A stretch of DNA of 64,000 bases from Streptomyces antnestii (GTDB taxonomy: Bacteria; Actinomycetota; Actinomycetes; Streptomycetales; Streptomycetaceae): assembly GCF_004005495.1 (NCBI RefSeq), contig NZ_RZYA01000011.1, positions 124,001 to 188,000 on the forward strand, written 5' to 3'. The notes beneath the pieces were generated by a model. It was not told the DNA's origin and did not search any database. It saw nothing but the letters and a program-made list of their open reading frames with translations. The stretch's first letter is position 1, and each line of letters opens with the position of its first letter. Of this stretch, positions 41,859 to 49,741 are shown piece by piece. Made by a program: the position numbers and the translations under genes.

Positions 41859-43590
41859 TCCCGACCGGCTGCGGCTGGTCGTCGCGGGCGGCGGGCCGGC
41901 TGCGGATCAGCTGGCGCAGCCGCTCCGCGGGGCGCGGCAGGACGACGAACGCCTCCGCCTGGAGGCAGGCCCAGCTGATCCTCGGCAGGTCGCGCACCGT
42001 GGGATAGACGACGAAGCGGGGCTCCCACACCGGGCGGAACTTGGCGTTGAACCGGTACAGGGACTCGATCTGGAACCAGCGCGACAGGAACACGAGAAGC
42101 CCGCGCCACACCCGCAGGACCGGCCCCGCGCCGAGGCGCTCGCCGCGTGCGAGAGCGGCCCGGAACACGGCGAAGTTGAGCGACATGCGCTGCACGCCGA
42201 GCCCGGGGGCGCCGCGCAGCGCGGCCACGATGAGGAGCTCGTTGAGGCCGGGTTCGGCGGTGCGGTCGCGGCGCATCAGGTCGAGGGAGAGACCGTCCTC
42301 GCCCCAGGGCACGAAGTGCAGCAGGGCGCGTACGCGGTCGTTGCCCGCCTCGTCCTCCTGGTGGGCGGTGACGACGACGCAGTCCCCGTCGCCGGGGTCG
42401 CCGAACCGGCCGAGCGCCATGGAGAACCCGCGTTCGGTCGCGCTGCCGCGCCAGGCCGCGGCGGCCTCGCGCAGCCGCTTCTTCTCCTCGTCGGGCAGAT
42501 CGCGTACACGCCGCATGCGGCAGGTGTAGCCGCCGCGCTCGATGCGGTTGACCATCTGCCGGACGTTGCGCATGGAGCGTCCCGCGAGGCTGAACTCGGC
42601 GCAGTCGACGATGGCCTCGTCGCCCAGCTCCAGTGCCTTGAGGCCGCCCTCGCGGGTCCAGACCTGTCCGCCGAGTTCGCTGCAGCCCATCACGGCGGGG
42701 GTCCAGGCGTGCAGGTCGCACTGGCGCAGGAACTCCTTGATGGCGCCGGGCCACGCCTCGTAGTCGCCGATGGGGTCGCCGCCCGCGAGGGCCACGCCGG
42801 ACACCACGCGGTAGGCGATGGCGGCCTTGCCCGAGGGCGAGAAGAGGACGCTCTTGTCCTCGCGCAGCGCAAAGTAGCCGAGCGAGTCGCGCCGGCCCTC
42901 GTCGGCGAGCAGGGAGCGCAGGCGCTCGTCGCTGTCGGCGGGACGCAGGGTGACGGGCCGCAGGGCGAGGTAGACGCTGGTGACGGCGGTGACGACGCCG
43001 AGCGCGAGCAGCGAGAAGTGGACGATGTCGCCGATCCGGTCGCTGGTGTAGTCGATGGGGCCGTACGCGCCGATCAGTCCGTAGCCGACCTGCTGGACCC
43101 GGTCGGTGAACGAGATGGCGTGGCCGGCTTCCTGGTCAGCGCGTACGCCGACGATGAGGAGGCCGAGGCCGAAGCTGCAGCCGCCGAGGACGACGAGGTT
43201 CCACAGGGCGCGCGTTCTGCCGCGTGGGTCGCCGAGCGCGTAGAACTCCTTGCGGTACGCGATGAGCGCGACGCACAGAACCGCCGAGACGGCGGCGGGG
43301 ATGAACGCGTGGTGGCGGAAACCCTGAAGGAGCGCGCTGACGGCGAGCAGCCCGACGGCCGCCTCCCAGGCGCGCCGCTTCCGGCGGCGCAGGCCTCTCG
43401 CGAGCATCACGAGCAGCAGGCCCGCGGCGAGCGCGGCGGCGCGCGCCATCTCCTCGGCGAGACCCGGCACGTACGGTGCGATCCGCTCTATGCGGGTCTC
43501 GTGGATGTGCGGGGCGATCGCCGAAGCGATGTCCAGAATTCCGATGATCAGGCACGTGTGACCTGCCACGGCGGCGGGGCGTTGTTTCAC
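41845..43590 (-). CDS. MprF/LysX-like phosphatidylglycerol lysyltransferase domain membrane protein
   Basis: A 581-residue protein. The N-terminal third has about six membrane helices (GHTCLIIGILDIASAIAPHI; AAALAAGLLLVMLARGLRRR; AAVSAVLCVALIAYRKEFYA; LWNLVVLGGCSFGLGLLIVG). The C-terminal half is a GNAT-like phosphatidylglycerol lysyltransferase domain (AIAYRVVSGVALAGGDPIGD, SMRNVRQMVNRIERGGYTCR, GLSLDLMRRDRTAEPGLNEL). MprF-type enzymes add an amino acid to phosphatidylglycerol and raise resistance to cationic peptides. No tRNA-synthetase part is fused. GTG 43590 has TACGCT on the minus strand (43599-43604), 8 nt upstream, so it may be leaderless. Confidence 0.87.
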   Translation of the reverse strand: MKQRPAAVAGHTCLIIGILDIASAIAPHIHETRIERIAPYVPGLAEEMARAAALAAGLLLVMLARGLRRRKRRAWEAAVGLLAVSALLQGFRHHAFIPAAVSAVLCVALIAYRKEFYALGDPRGRTRALWNLVVLGGCSFGLGLLIVGVRADQEAGHAISFTDRVQQVGYGLIGAYGPIDYTSDRIGDIVHFSLLALGVVTAVTSVYLALRPVTLRPADSDERLRSLLADEGRRDSLGYFALREDKSVLFSPSGKAAIAYRVVSGVALAGGDPIGDYEAWPGAIKEFLRQCDLHAWTPAVMGCSELGGQVWTREGGLKALELGDEAIVDCAEFSLAGRSMRNVRQMVNRIERGGYTCRMRRVRDLPDEEKKRLREAAAAWRGSATERGFSMALGRFGDPGDGDCVVVTAHQEDEAGNDRVRALLHFVPWGEDGLSLDLMRRDRTAEPGLNELLIVAALRGAPGLGVQRMSLNFAVFRAALARGERLGAGPVLRVWRGLLVFLSRWFQIESLYRFNAKFRPVWEPRFVVYPTVRDLPRISWACLQAEAFVVLPRPAERLRQLIRSRPAARDDQPQPVGITNP

Positions 43591-43747
43591 AGTGACTGAG
43601 CGTAGAAGCGCGACACCACCGGGGAGTAAGAGCGACACAGGGGCTCGGTAAGAACACGGCCGAAGGCAAACCGTCCGTGTCCATCCTGCCTCTTTCCCCA
43701 TGAAAACTGCTTAACAGTGCAGATGACGGCTGAAAGTTGAGGAAGAC

Positions 43748-45022
43748 ATGGGCCTGACGAGCCGGTCACTGGAATACGCAACGGTGCTGGCCGCACTGGT
43801 GTGCGTGGGGCTCACTGTCTGGGTGTGGCCCCGCCTCGCCCGGCGCGGGCCCGTGGCGGTCCTCGGACGACTCGGGGTGATCGCGGTCACGCAGTTGACG
43901 ATCATCACCTCGTTCGCCGTGGCGGTGAACACCCAGTTCGACTTCTACGGTTCCTGGGGCGAGCTGCTCGGCCATGTCGACAAGGCTCCGGCCACGGTCA
44001 CCGCCCTGGGCAAGTCCGGTGTCTACTCCACCGTCGGAGCGGTCCAGGGCCGGCTCGTGCAGCCGGCCGGACCGCAGGGCCTCGACCGCGTGAAGGGCCT
44101 GCCGCACGGGCCCGCCGCGCAGGTCGGCCGGGTCGAGTCCGTGCGCATCATCGGACGGCGCACCCGGGCCGTCGACCCGGGGTTCGTGTACCTGCCGCCG
44201 CAGTACTTCCAGAAGCAGTACCACCGCCAGCGCTTCCCGGTGATGGTCACGATCAGTGGCTATCCGGGCGGCATCATGAACCTCGCCCAGTATCTCCAGG
44301 TGCCGCAGACCGCACAGCGGCTGCTGCAGCAGAACAAGATGCAGCCGACGGTGATCGTCATGGTGCGTCCGACGATCGCGCCGCCGCGTGACACCGAGTG
44401 CGTGGACGTCCCGGGCGGCCCGCAGGCGGAGACGTTCTTCACGAAGGACCTGCCGGAAGCGATCAAGCAGACGTACCGCGTGGGACACGACCCGAGCGCG
44501 TGGGGCGCCCTCGGTTACTCGTCGGGCGGCACGTGCTCGCTCCAGCTCGCGATGCGCAACCCCAACGTGTACACGTCGGCCGCGTCCCTGTCCGGGGACT
44601 ACAAGATCGCGGACGACCTCACCACGGGCAGCCTCTTCGGCTCGGGTCCGGCCGGCGCCCGGCGCCGGCGGGAGCACGACCTGGTGTGGCGTCTGAAGCA
44701 CCTGCCTGTCCCGAACGTGTCGGTCCTGGCCGCCAGCAGCCGGCAGGGCGAGAAGGACTACGCCGACACGATGAAGTTCCTGCACGCGGTGAAGTCGCCC
44801 ATGACGTCGGCCCAGATCATCCTGCCGCGCGGCAGCCACCACTTCACGACGTGGCTGCGGGAGATCGCGCCGGCGATGCAGTGGATGAGCGGTCAGCTGA
44901 CGTTCCCGCAGGACATCACTCCGGCCCCGGCCAAGCACCGCCCGGGTGCGACCGCCCACAAGCCGGCCTCGGCGCCGGCCCACTCGCCCACGACCCAGGC
45001 CGCGGGGCGTCCGCGCCGGTGA
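43748..45022 (+). CDS. Membrane-anchored esterase-like protein (antigen-85 type fold)
   Basis: A 424-residue protein. Two N-terminal membrane segments (YATVLAALVCVGLTVWVWPR; LGVIAVTQLTIITSFAVAVN) precede an extracellular alpha/beta-hydrolase of esterase D/antigen-85 style (GFVYLPPQYFQKQYHRQRFP, VIVMVRPTIAPPRDTECVDV). The nucleophile elbow is LGYSSGGTCSLQL and the late His is in RGSHHFTTW. The C-terminus is a Pro/Ala/His-rich tail. It may act on cell-wall lipids or polysaccharides. GAGGAAG precedes ATG 43748. It is divergent from the lysyltransferase gene. Confidence 0.85.
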   Translation: MGLTSRSLEYATVLAALVCVGLTVWVWPRLARRGPVAVLGRLGVIAVTQLTIITSFAVAVNTQFDFYGSWGELLGHVDKAPATVTALGKSGVYSTVGAVQGRLVQPAGPQGLDRVKGLPHGPAAQVGRVESVRIIGRRTRAVDPGFVYLPPQYFQKQYHRQRFPVMVTISGYPGGIMNLAQYLQVPQTAQRLLQQNKMQPTVIVMVRPTIAPPRDTECVDVPGGPQAETFFTKDLPEAIKQTYRVGHDPSAWGALGYSSGGTCSLQLAMRNPNVYTSAASLSGDYKIADDLTTGSLFGSGPAGARRRREHDLVWRLKHLPVPNVSVLAASSRQGEKDYADTMKFLHAVKSPMTSAQIILPRGSHHFTTWLREIAPAMQWMSGQLTFPQDITPAPAKHRPGATAHKPASAPAHSPTTQAAGRPRR

Positions 45023-45178
45023 CGGCCCCTCCGAGTCCACCCCGGCGCGCCGGTGCCCGGGGCGGGCGGAGGTCCTCGCGCGGGGGCCGACCGGCCGCCG
45101 GTGATCGACGACCCGTTACGGTGGCCTGGCAGCACCGCCGTCCCGGCGCACCTCCCCCGCCCGACCAGGAGCACCCGC

Positions 45179-45655
45179 ATGCCCCAGTCCGCCCGCCCCG
45201 CACTGGCCAGGCCCGGCGCGGCACCCGGTGACGTGGCCGCCGTGTGGTCCGTCGTGACGGGCATGTACGAGGCGTACGCAACCGGGGACCGGGCTCAGGT
45301 CGACGCGCGGCTCGACCCGGAGGCCACGATCTGGGACCCGTCGGCCGAGCCGCTGCTGCTCGGCAAGCCGGACCTGGACCGCGTACGGTCCGAGCGGCCG
45401 GCGGACGGGGACGGCCCCGTGAGCAGCGGGCCGCGCCCCTACGACCCGGTCGTCGACGTCTTCGGCGACACGGCCGTCCTGCGGTACTGGCTGCGCGCCG
45501 CGTTCGCGCCCGGGCCTGACGGCGCCCCGCTGCGTCCCGAACTGATCCGGAACACGGCGGTCCTGCGCAAGGATCCCGCGGGTGGACGCTGGCTGATCGT
45601 CCATCTCCACGAGGACGTCCGGCAGGCGGGCGGGGTGCCCGACACCGCGCGTTAG
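45179..45655 (+). CDS. Nuclear transport factor 2 (SnoaL/DUF4440)-like protein
   Basis: A 158-residue small protein with the NTF2-like cone fold pattern: a helix with VWSVVTGMYEAYATGDRAQV, then DARLDPEATIWDPSAEPLLL, and the curved sheet (DPVVDVFGDTAVLRYWLRAA, WLIVHLHEDV). Such proteins are isomerases, hydrolases or ligand-binding modules. ATG 45179 is preceded by AGGAG (45166-45170). Its end overlaps the convergent methyltransferase by 4 bp. Substrate unknown. Confidence 0.78.
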   Translation: MPQSARPALARPGAAPGDVAAVWSVVTGMYEAYATGDRAQVDARLDPEATIWDPSAEPLLLGKPDLDRVRSERPADGDGPVSSGPRPYDPVVDVFGDTAVLRYWLRAAFAPGPDGAPLRPELIRNTAVLRKDPAGGRWLIVHLHEDVRQAGGVPDTAR

Positions 45656-46380
45656 CGCCTTCTCGTGGCCACCAGGAGCCGGCACCTGGGGCTGCCGTCC
45701 CGCCGCTCACCTAGTTCCGGGAGCGCGTGGAGCGCCACGTCGAACCCGGCCCAGGCCAGCTCGCCGCGCACGTCGCCGAGGCGGAAGCCGCGGTAGTACA
45801 TGACAAAGGGCGGCCGCCACAGCGCGTTCCGCACCCGCATCGCGCCGTCGAAGGCCAGCATCGCGAAGTAGCCGCGGGAACCGGGCCGCGCGGGCGCCGG
45901 CATCGGGAACGCGAAGCGGCCGCCGGGCTTCAGCACGGAGTGGACCTGGGCGAACAGTGCGGGCCGCTGCCGTGGCAGGAAGTGCCCGAATGCCCCGAAG
46001 CTGACGACCAGGTCGAACACCGGCCCGAAGGGCAGCGCGAGCGCGTCAGCGCGCACCAGGTCCGCGTCGCTCCCGTGCGCGGCGCGGCCCGCCGTGAGCA
46101 TGCCCGCGCTGATGTCGACCCCTACGGGCCGCTCGCGGCACACCTGTCGCAGCACGCCGAGCCCCGCGCCGGTCCCGCAGCACAGGTCGAGCCCGCGCTC
46201 GAAGGGGCCGAGGCCGTGCAGGGCGCGGGTGACGGGGGCGAGGACGGAGCGGGGCGTCCGGAACGGCGTGTGGTCGAACCGGGGGGCGAGCAGGTCGTAG
46301 CCGTGCTCGACGGAGGACAGCGCCTGGACGGCGAGCTCCCGGACCGTGGGACCTTCGGGTGCGAACATCGGGGCCAGCAT
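45652..46380 (-). CDS. SAM-dependent methyltransferase
   Basis: A 242-residue class I methyltransferase. GLDLCCGTGAGLGVLRQVC is motif I, PVGVDISAGMLTAGRAAH the acidic loop, and FDLVVSFGAFGHFLPRQRPA a later motif. A hydrophobic strand (YFAMLAFDGAMRVRNALWRP) is atypical. The start is ambiguous between ATG 46380 and ATG 46368; I chose 46380 because GAGGGCG lies a suitable distance upstream. It faces away from the rho leader, so the two may share a regulatory region. Confidence 0.8.
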   Translation of the reverse strand: MLAPMFAPEGPTVRELAVQALSSVEHGYDLLAPRFDHTPFRTPRSVLAPVTRALHGLGPFERGLDLCCGTGAGLGVLRQVCRERPVGVDISAGMLTAGRAAHGSDADLVRADALALPFGPVFDLVVSFGAFGHFLPRQRPALFAQVHSVLKPGGRFAFPMPAPARPGSRGYFAMLAFDGAMRVRNALWRPPFVMYYRGFRLGDVRGELAWAGFDVALHALPELGERRDGSPRCRLLVATRRR

Positions 46381-46437
46381 AGGGCGCCCTCGCCGGGCGC
46401 TCTTGCGGGGCGGCGCCCTCATGGTGTTACAGTGCAA

Positions 46438-46593
46438 ATGGCACGTGTGCTAGCCGCCTCTTCGGCGCCGGTGCCAGTCTCCCTCCTCGAATCGCCGCGA
46501 TTCCGGCGTTCGACGAATCGATGTCAGCGATGCGCCAGGCGGCGCCGACGCGCCGTACCCCGCATCGTTTCTCCCCCGGCCACAGGCTTCTGA
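46438..46593 (+). CDS. Possible 51-residue leader peptide upstream of rho
   Basis: Starts MARVLAASSAPVPVSLLESP and contains NRCQRCARRRRRAVPRI. The high Arg and Cys content and the position between a possible promoter and the rho gene suggest a leader peptide or small regulatory ORF, but the ribosome site before ATG 46438 is poor. It may equally be chance. Confidence 0.2.
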   Translation: MARVLAASSAPVPVSLLESPRFRRSTNRCQRCARRRRRAVPRIVSPPATGF

Positions 46594-46648
46594 GGGGCGT
46601 GTTGTCACCGCCCCGGCCCGCCGGATCCCCCACCCCTCCCCTGCTTCA

Positions 46649-46700
46649 CCTCGTACGAACGACCTCGTACGAACTACCTCGTACGAACGTCCTCGAAAGG
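46649..46700. repeat. Three perfect 14-bp-period repeats plus a partial fourth in the rho leader
   Basis: CCTCGTACGAAC occurs at 46649-46660, 46663-46674 and 46677-46688, each separated by two bases, and CCTCGAAAGG at 46691-46700 continues the period with a degenerate unit containing the AAAGGA ribosome site. Each unit holds the palindrome TCGTACGA. A repeat of regular period just before the start codon is an unusual leader. Candidate roles are an operator array or an RNA-protein binding site. Confidence 0.85.
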
Positions 46701-46710
46701 ACTGATTCCG

Positions 46711-47877
46711 ATGACCACCACACTCGAACCCCCCACCGCCACAAAGGCGTTCACGACGGCGCCGCCGAAGGAAGCGGTCGCGGTCCGGGCCGCGGGCGTC
46801 CTCGACGTCCCGGGCAGCGGGCCCGGGTTCCTGCGTCGCACCGACCTGCTGCCGACCTCGCACGACGTGCAGGTCCCGGTCGCACTGATGCGCCGACTGG
46901 GCCTGCGCAAGGGCGACTTGGTCGAGGGGACCTGCGGCAGGCCGCGTGTGCTCGCCGAGGCCGAGCGCGTCAACGGGCGCCCCGTCCACGAGCTGCGCGC
47001 GCGGCCCCGGTTCGGCGACCTCACTCCCCTGCACCCGCGGCAGCGGCTCCGCCTCGAAACGGCGACGGGCGGCGTGACGCCGCGCCTCGTCGACCTGTTC
47101 ACCCCCATCGGCAAGGGACAGCGCGGGCTCATCGTCGCGCCGCCCAAGACCGGCAAGACCGTACTGCTGCAACAGCTCGCCGCGTCCGTCGCCGCGAACC
47201 ACCCCGGGGCCCATCTGATGGTCGTGCTCCTCGACGAACGCCCCGAGGAGGTCACCGACATGCGGCGCTCCGTGCGCGGTGAGGTCTTCGCGTCGACCTT
47301 CGACCAGCCCGCCAGGACCCATGTCGCCCTGGCCGAACTCGCCGTCGAGCGCGCCAAGCGGCTCGTCGAGGACGGCCGGGACGTCGTCATCCTGCTCGAC
47401 TCCCTGACCCGCCTGTGCCGCGCCCACAACAACTCGGCGTCGTCCGGCGGCCGTACGCTCAGCGGCGGTGTCGACGCCTCCGCGCTGATCGGGCCCAAGC
47501 GGTTCTTCGGGGCGGCCCGGCTCGCCGAGGAGGGCGGCTCGCTCACCATCCTCGCGACCGCGCTCGTCGACACCGGCTCCCGCGCCGACGACTACTACTT
47601 CGAGGAGCTCAAGAGCACGGGCAACATGGAGATCCGCCTCGACCGCGGCCTCGCGGAGCGCCGGATCCACCCCGCCGTCGACCTCGCCCGGTCCGGCACG
47701 CGCCGCGAGGAACTCCTGCTCTCCGAGGGCGAGTTGACGGTGATACGAGGTCTGCGCCGCGCCCTGCTGTCGCGGGACGGGCACGCCGGGGTCGAGACGC
47801 TCGTCGAGCGGATCCGGCAGACGCCGGACAACGCGACGTTCCTGCGGCAGGTGCAGTCCACCGTCCCCGGCGCGTGA
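46711..47877 (+). CDS. rho: Short transcription-termination factor Rho (paralogue)
   Basis: A 388-residue Rho-like ATPase. The N-terminal RNA-binding domain is cut down to GPGFLRRTDLLPTSHDVQVP and the following strands; the long Arg/Asp-rich insertion of the main Streptomyces Rho is absent. The ATPase core is intact: Walker A GLIVAPPKTGKTVLLQQLA, Walker B DVVILLDSLTRL, and the R/Q-loop region ALVDTGSRADDYYFEELKST with ELKSTGNMEIRLDRGLAERR. It should act as a hexameric RNA-dependent ATPase. ATG 46711 follows AAAGGA. Streptomyces also have a full-length rho elsewhere. Followed by a GNAT gene. Confidence 0.88.
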   Translation: MTTTLEPPTATKAFTTAPPKEAVAVRAAGVLDVPGSGPGFLRRTDLLPTSHDVQVPVALMRRLGLRKGDLVEGTCGRPRVLAEAERVNGRPVHELRARPRFGDLTPLHPRQRLRLETATGGVTPRLVDLFTPIGKGQRGLIVAPPKTGKTVLLQQLAASVAANHPGAHLMVVLLDERPEEVTDMRRSVRGEVFASTFDQPARTHVALAELAVERAKRLVEDGRDVVILLDSLTRLCRAHNNSASSGGRTLSGGVDASALIGPKRFFGAARLAEEGGSLTILATALVDTGSRADDYYFEELKSTGNMEIRLDRGLAERRIHPAVDLARSGTRREELLLSEGELTVIRGLRRALLSRDGHAGVETLVERIRQTPDNATFLRQVQSTVPGA

Positions 47878-47936
47878 GACGTCCGCCGTACACCTTCCCG
47901 GTCGATCGGCCGGCCAGGATGCGTAATACTCAGCCT

Positions 47937-48425
47937 ATGAAGTCGAGCATTACAGCCGCGGGGAGCGCGGGGGACGGCGGGGCGGTCCGGGTGCGCCGGG
48001 CGACGGCCCGCGACGCCAAGCGGCTGACCCGGCTCGTCCGCACGTCCCGCGCCTACGAGGCCCCGTACGCGTCGATGGTGGCCGGCTACCGGGTGGGCCC
48101 CGACTACATCGAGACCCATCGGGTCTTCGTCGCGGTCGGCGCCGATGACCTGGTGCTCGGGTTCTACGCGCTCACGCTCGTACCGCCGGAGCTCGACCTG
48201 ATGTTCGTCGCCGACGTGGCGCAGGGGCTCGGCATCGGGCGGCTGCTCGTCGAGCACATGAAGGACGAGGCGCGCGCGGCCGGGCTCACCTCGGTCCGTG
48301 TGGTCTCCCACCCGCCGGCCGAGGGCTTCTACCGGAGCGTGGGAGCCGTACGTACCGGCACGGTCGCCGCCGACCCGCCCGCCGTGATGTGGGACAGGCC
48401 CGAATTGGAGTTCCCGATCGGCTGA
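47937..48425 (+). CDS. GNAT-family N-acetyltransferase
   Basis: A 162-residue single-domain GNAT. The fold reads VRVRRATARDAKRLTRLVRT, VAVGADDLVLGFYALTLVPP (beta strands), ELDLMFVADVAQGLGIGRLL (acetyl-CoA loop with Q-G-L-G-I-G) and VVSHPPAEGFYRSVGA (motif B). ATG 47937 has TAATACT (47924-47930) 6 nt upstream and no ribosome site, suggesting a leaderless transcript. An alternative ATG at 47919 lacks both. Substrate unknown. Follows rho by 59 bp in the same direction. Confidence 0.85.
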   Translation: MKSSITAAGSAGDGGAVRVRRATARDAKRLTRLVRTSRAYEAPYASMVAGYRVGPDYIETHRVFVAVGADDLVLGFYALTLVPPELDLMFVADVAQGLGIGRLLVEHMKDEARAAGLTSVRVVSHPPAEGFYRSVGAVRTGTVAADPPAVMWDRPELEFPIG

Positions 48426-48473
48426 CGCGCCCGCACTCCCGGGCGCACACTCGGGGTGGACGAGGAGGCCGGT

Positions 48474-49013
48474 TTGGACAACGAGGTCCGTCACACCGAC
48501 GAAGCCCGCACCCCCGACGGGATCCACGCGTTCGACGTGACCGTGGAGATCCCCCAAGGCTCCCGCAACAAGTACGAGATGGACCATTCCGTCGGCCGGA
48601 TCAGGCTCGACCGGATGCTGTTCACCTCCACCCAGTACCCCGCGGACTACGGATACATCGAGGGCACGCTCGGGCGTGACGGTGATCCGCTCGACGCGCT
48701 CGTACTCGTGGGCGATCCCACGTTCCCCGGCTGCACCGTGGAGTGCCGCGCGATCGGCATGTTCGTCATGCGGGACGAGAAGGGCATGGACGAGAAGGTC
48801 CTGTGCGTGCCCGCGCACGACCCGCGCCACGCCGCCGTGCAGGACATCGAGGACCTCTCCGAGTTCGACCGCCTGGAGATCACGCACTTCTTCGAGGTCT
48901 ACAAGGACCTGGAACCCGGCAAGTCCGTCGAGGGCTCGCACTGGGAGGGCCGCGACCTCACGTACGCGGAGATCGCCGCCGCGCGCGACCGGGCCGCCGC
49001 CCGACGGGGCTGA
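48474..49013 (+). CDS. ppa: Inorganic pyrophosphatase (family I)
   Basis: A 179-residue soluble pyrophosphatase that hydrolyses PPi to phosphate. The core reads FDVTVEIPQGSRNKYEMDHS, DYGYIEGTLGRDGDPLDALV (metal-binding acidic cluster) and ARGTVECRAIGM-like strands, ending EFDRLEITHFFEVYKDLEPG. The start is TTG 48474, chosen because GAGGAGG at 48462-48468 is spaced 5 nt away; it adds an unusual extension of about 15 residues before the core, compared with the usual MEFDV-type start. Divergent in layout from the ArsR gene. Confidence 0.9.
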   Translation: MDNEVRHTDEARTPDGIHAFDVTVEIPQGSRNKYEMDHSVGRIRLDRMLFTSTQYPADYGYIEGTLGRDGDPLDALVLVGDPTFPGCTVECRAIGMFVMRDEKGMDEKVLCVPAHDPRHAAVQDIEDLSEFDRLEITHFFEVYKDLEPGKSVEGSHWEGRDLTYAEIAAARDRAAARRG

Positions 49014-49038
49014 AGGCGGCCACGGCGGCGCGCACGTG

Positions 49039-49401
49039 TCAGTGCGCGCCGTCCGTCGCGCAGTGCTTGAGCAGGTCCTCGGTCGCCGCGTCGACGACGC
49101 GGTAGCGCACGATCCTGCCCTCCTTCTCCCCCTCGACCACACCGGCCGCGCGCAGCAGCCGCAACGCCTGGGAAACCGCGGGGTCGTTCATGCCCGTGGC
49201 CACGGCGAGGTCCGAGACGGCCAGCGGCCCCGCGCGGTACAGGGCGAGCAGCAGTGCGAGCCGCCTGGCGTCGGCGAGGAGGGAGAACCGGTCGGCCCAG
49301 GCGCGGACATGTCCTGGCTCACCGATGGCGGCGATGGCGTCGCAGACCCGGTGGCCGTCGATCGTGCGACGGTCGGCGCGCTCGGCAGGGACGAGATGCA
49401 T
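49039..49401 (-). CDS. ArsR/SmtB-family metalloregulator (NmtR/KmtR-like)
   Basis: A 120-residue ArsR repressor. The winged helix is SLLADARRLALLLALYRAG, with the recognition segment LAVATGMNDPAVSQALRLLR and a wing VVEGEKEGRIVRYRVVD. His-rich ends (HLVPAERADRRTIDGHRV; CATDGAH) recall the Ni/Co sensors NmtR and KmtR, which use N- and C-terminal His/Asp ligands. It is divergent from the NiCoT permease, which is likely repressed by it. The B12 riboswitch lies between them. Confidence 0.85.
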   Translation of the reverse strand: MHLVPAERADRRTIDGHRVCDAIAAIGEPGHVRAWADRFSLLADARRLALLLALYRAGPLAVSDLAVATGMNDPAVSQALRLLRAAGVVEGEKEGRIVRYRVVDAATEDLLKHCATDGAH

Positions 49402-49507
49402 GGCCCCATCTTCTCAGCCGCCGATGTGATCTTGAATACCCGCGCACACCTACGCAGCTGTGCAGCCTTGCAGGCGTCGCGGCCCGGCCTCTACTGTGGG
49501 CGGGCCG

Positions 49508-49705
49508 TGGTGCTCGGGAATTCGGTGACAGTCCCTCAAGGACTCAGACCGAAGCGGCCCTCGCCACTGTGATCGGGCCCCGGGCCCCTCGGCAACGAGA
49601 CGACCCGGGACGCCTCGCCCCACCACGCCACTGGCTGCTTCGCGCGGCTGGGAAGGCCGGGGCGGACGCGGACACCCGTCAGCCAGGAGACCGGCCACGG
49701 CATCT
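49508..49705 (+). ncRNA. Cobalamin riboswitch
   Basis: The leader of the Ni/Co permease contains the class hallmarks in order: GGGAATTCGGTG, a GACAGTCC stretch, CGCCACTGTG at 49562-49571 and the B12-box AGCCAGGAGACCGGCC at 49681-49696. The spacing fits the adenosylcobalamin riboswitch. With B12 bound it should stop translation or transcription of the permease. The boundaries are approximate. Confidence 0.85.
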
Positions 49706-49741
49706 CACGAAGTGATCCACGAGGTGTTGGAGCGTGACCGA

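Larger units (their letters stand above)
46381..46710 (+). promoter_or_regulatory. Rho leader region with an in-frame-like short ORF
   Basis: 330 bp upstream of the short rho gene. TTGCGG (46403-46408) and TACAGT (46428-46433) may be a promoter with a 19-bp spacer. An ATG at 46438 opens a 51-codon ORF (MARVLAASSAPVPVSLLESP ... ending in a run of Arg and Pro) stopping at 46593. Three perfect repeats follow before the rho ATG. No factor-independent hairpin is clear. A leader-based regulation, such as Rho autoregulation, is plausible. Confidence 0.45.

Noticed and set aside
46649..46700. CRISPR-like repeat array
   Set aside because: The spacers are only 2 bp, the repeat is 12 bp and no Cas genes are near. 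It is a tandem repeat array, not CRISPR.
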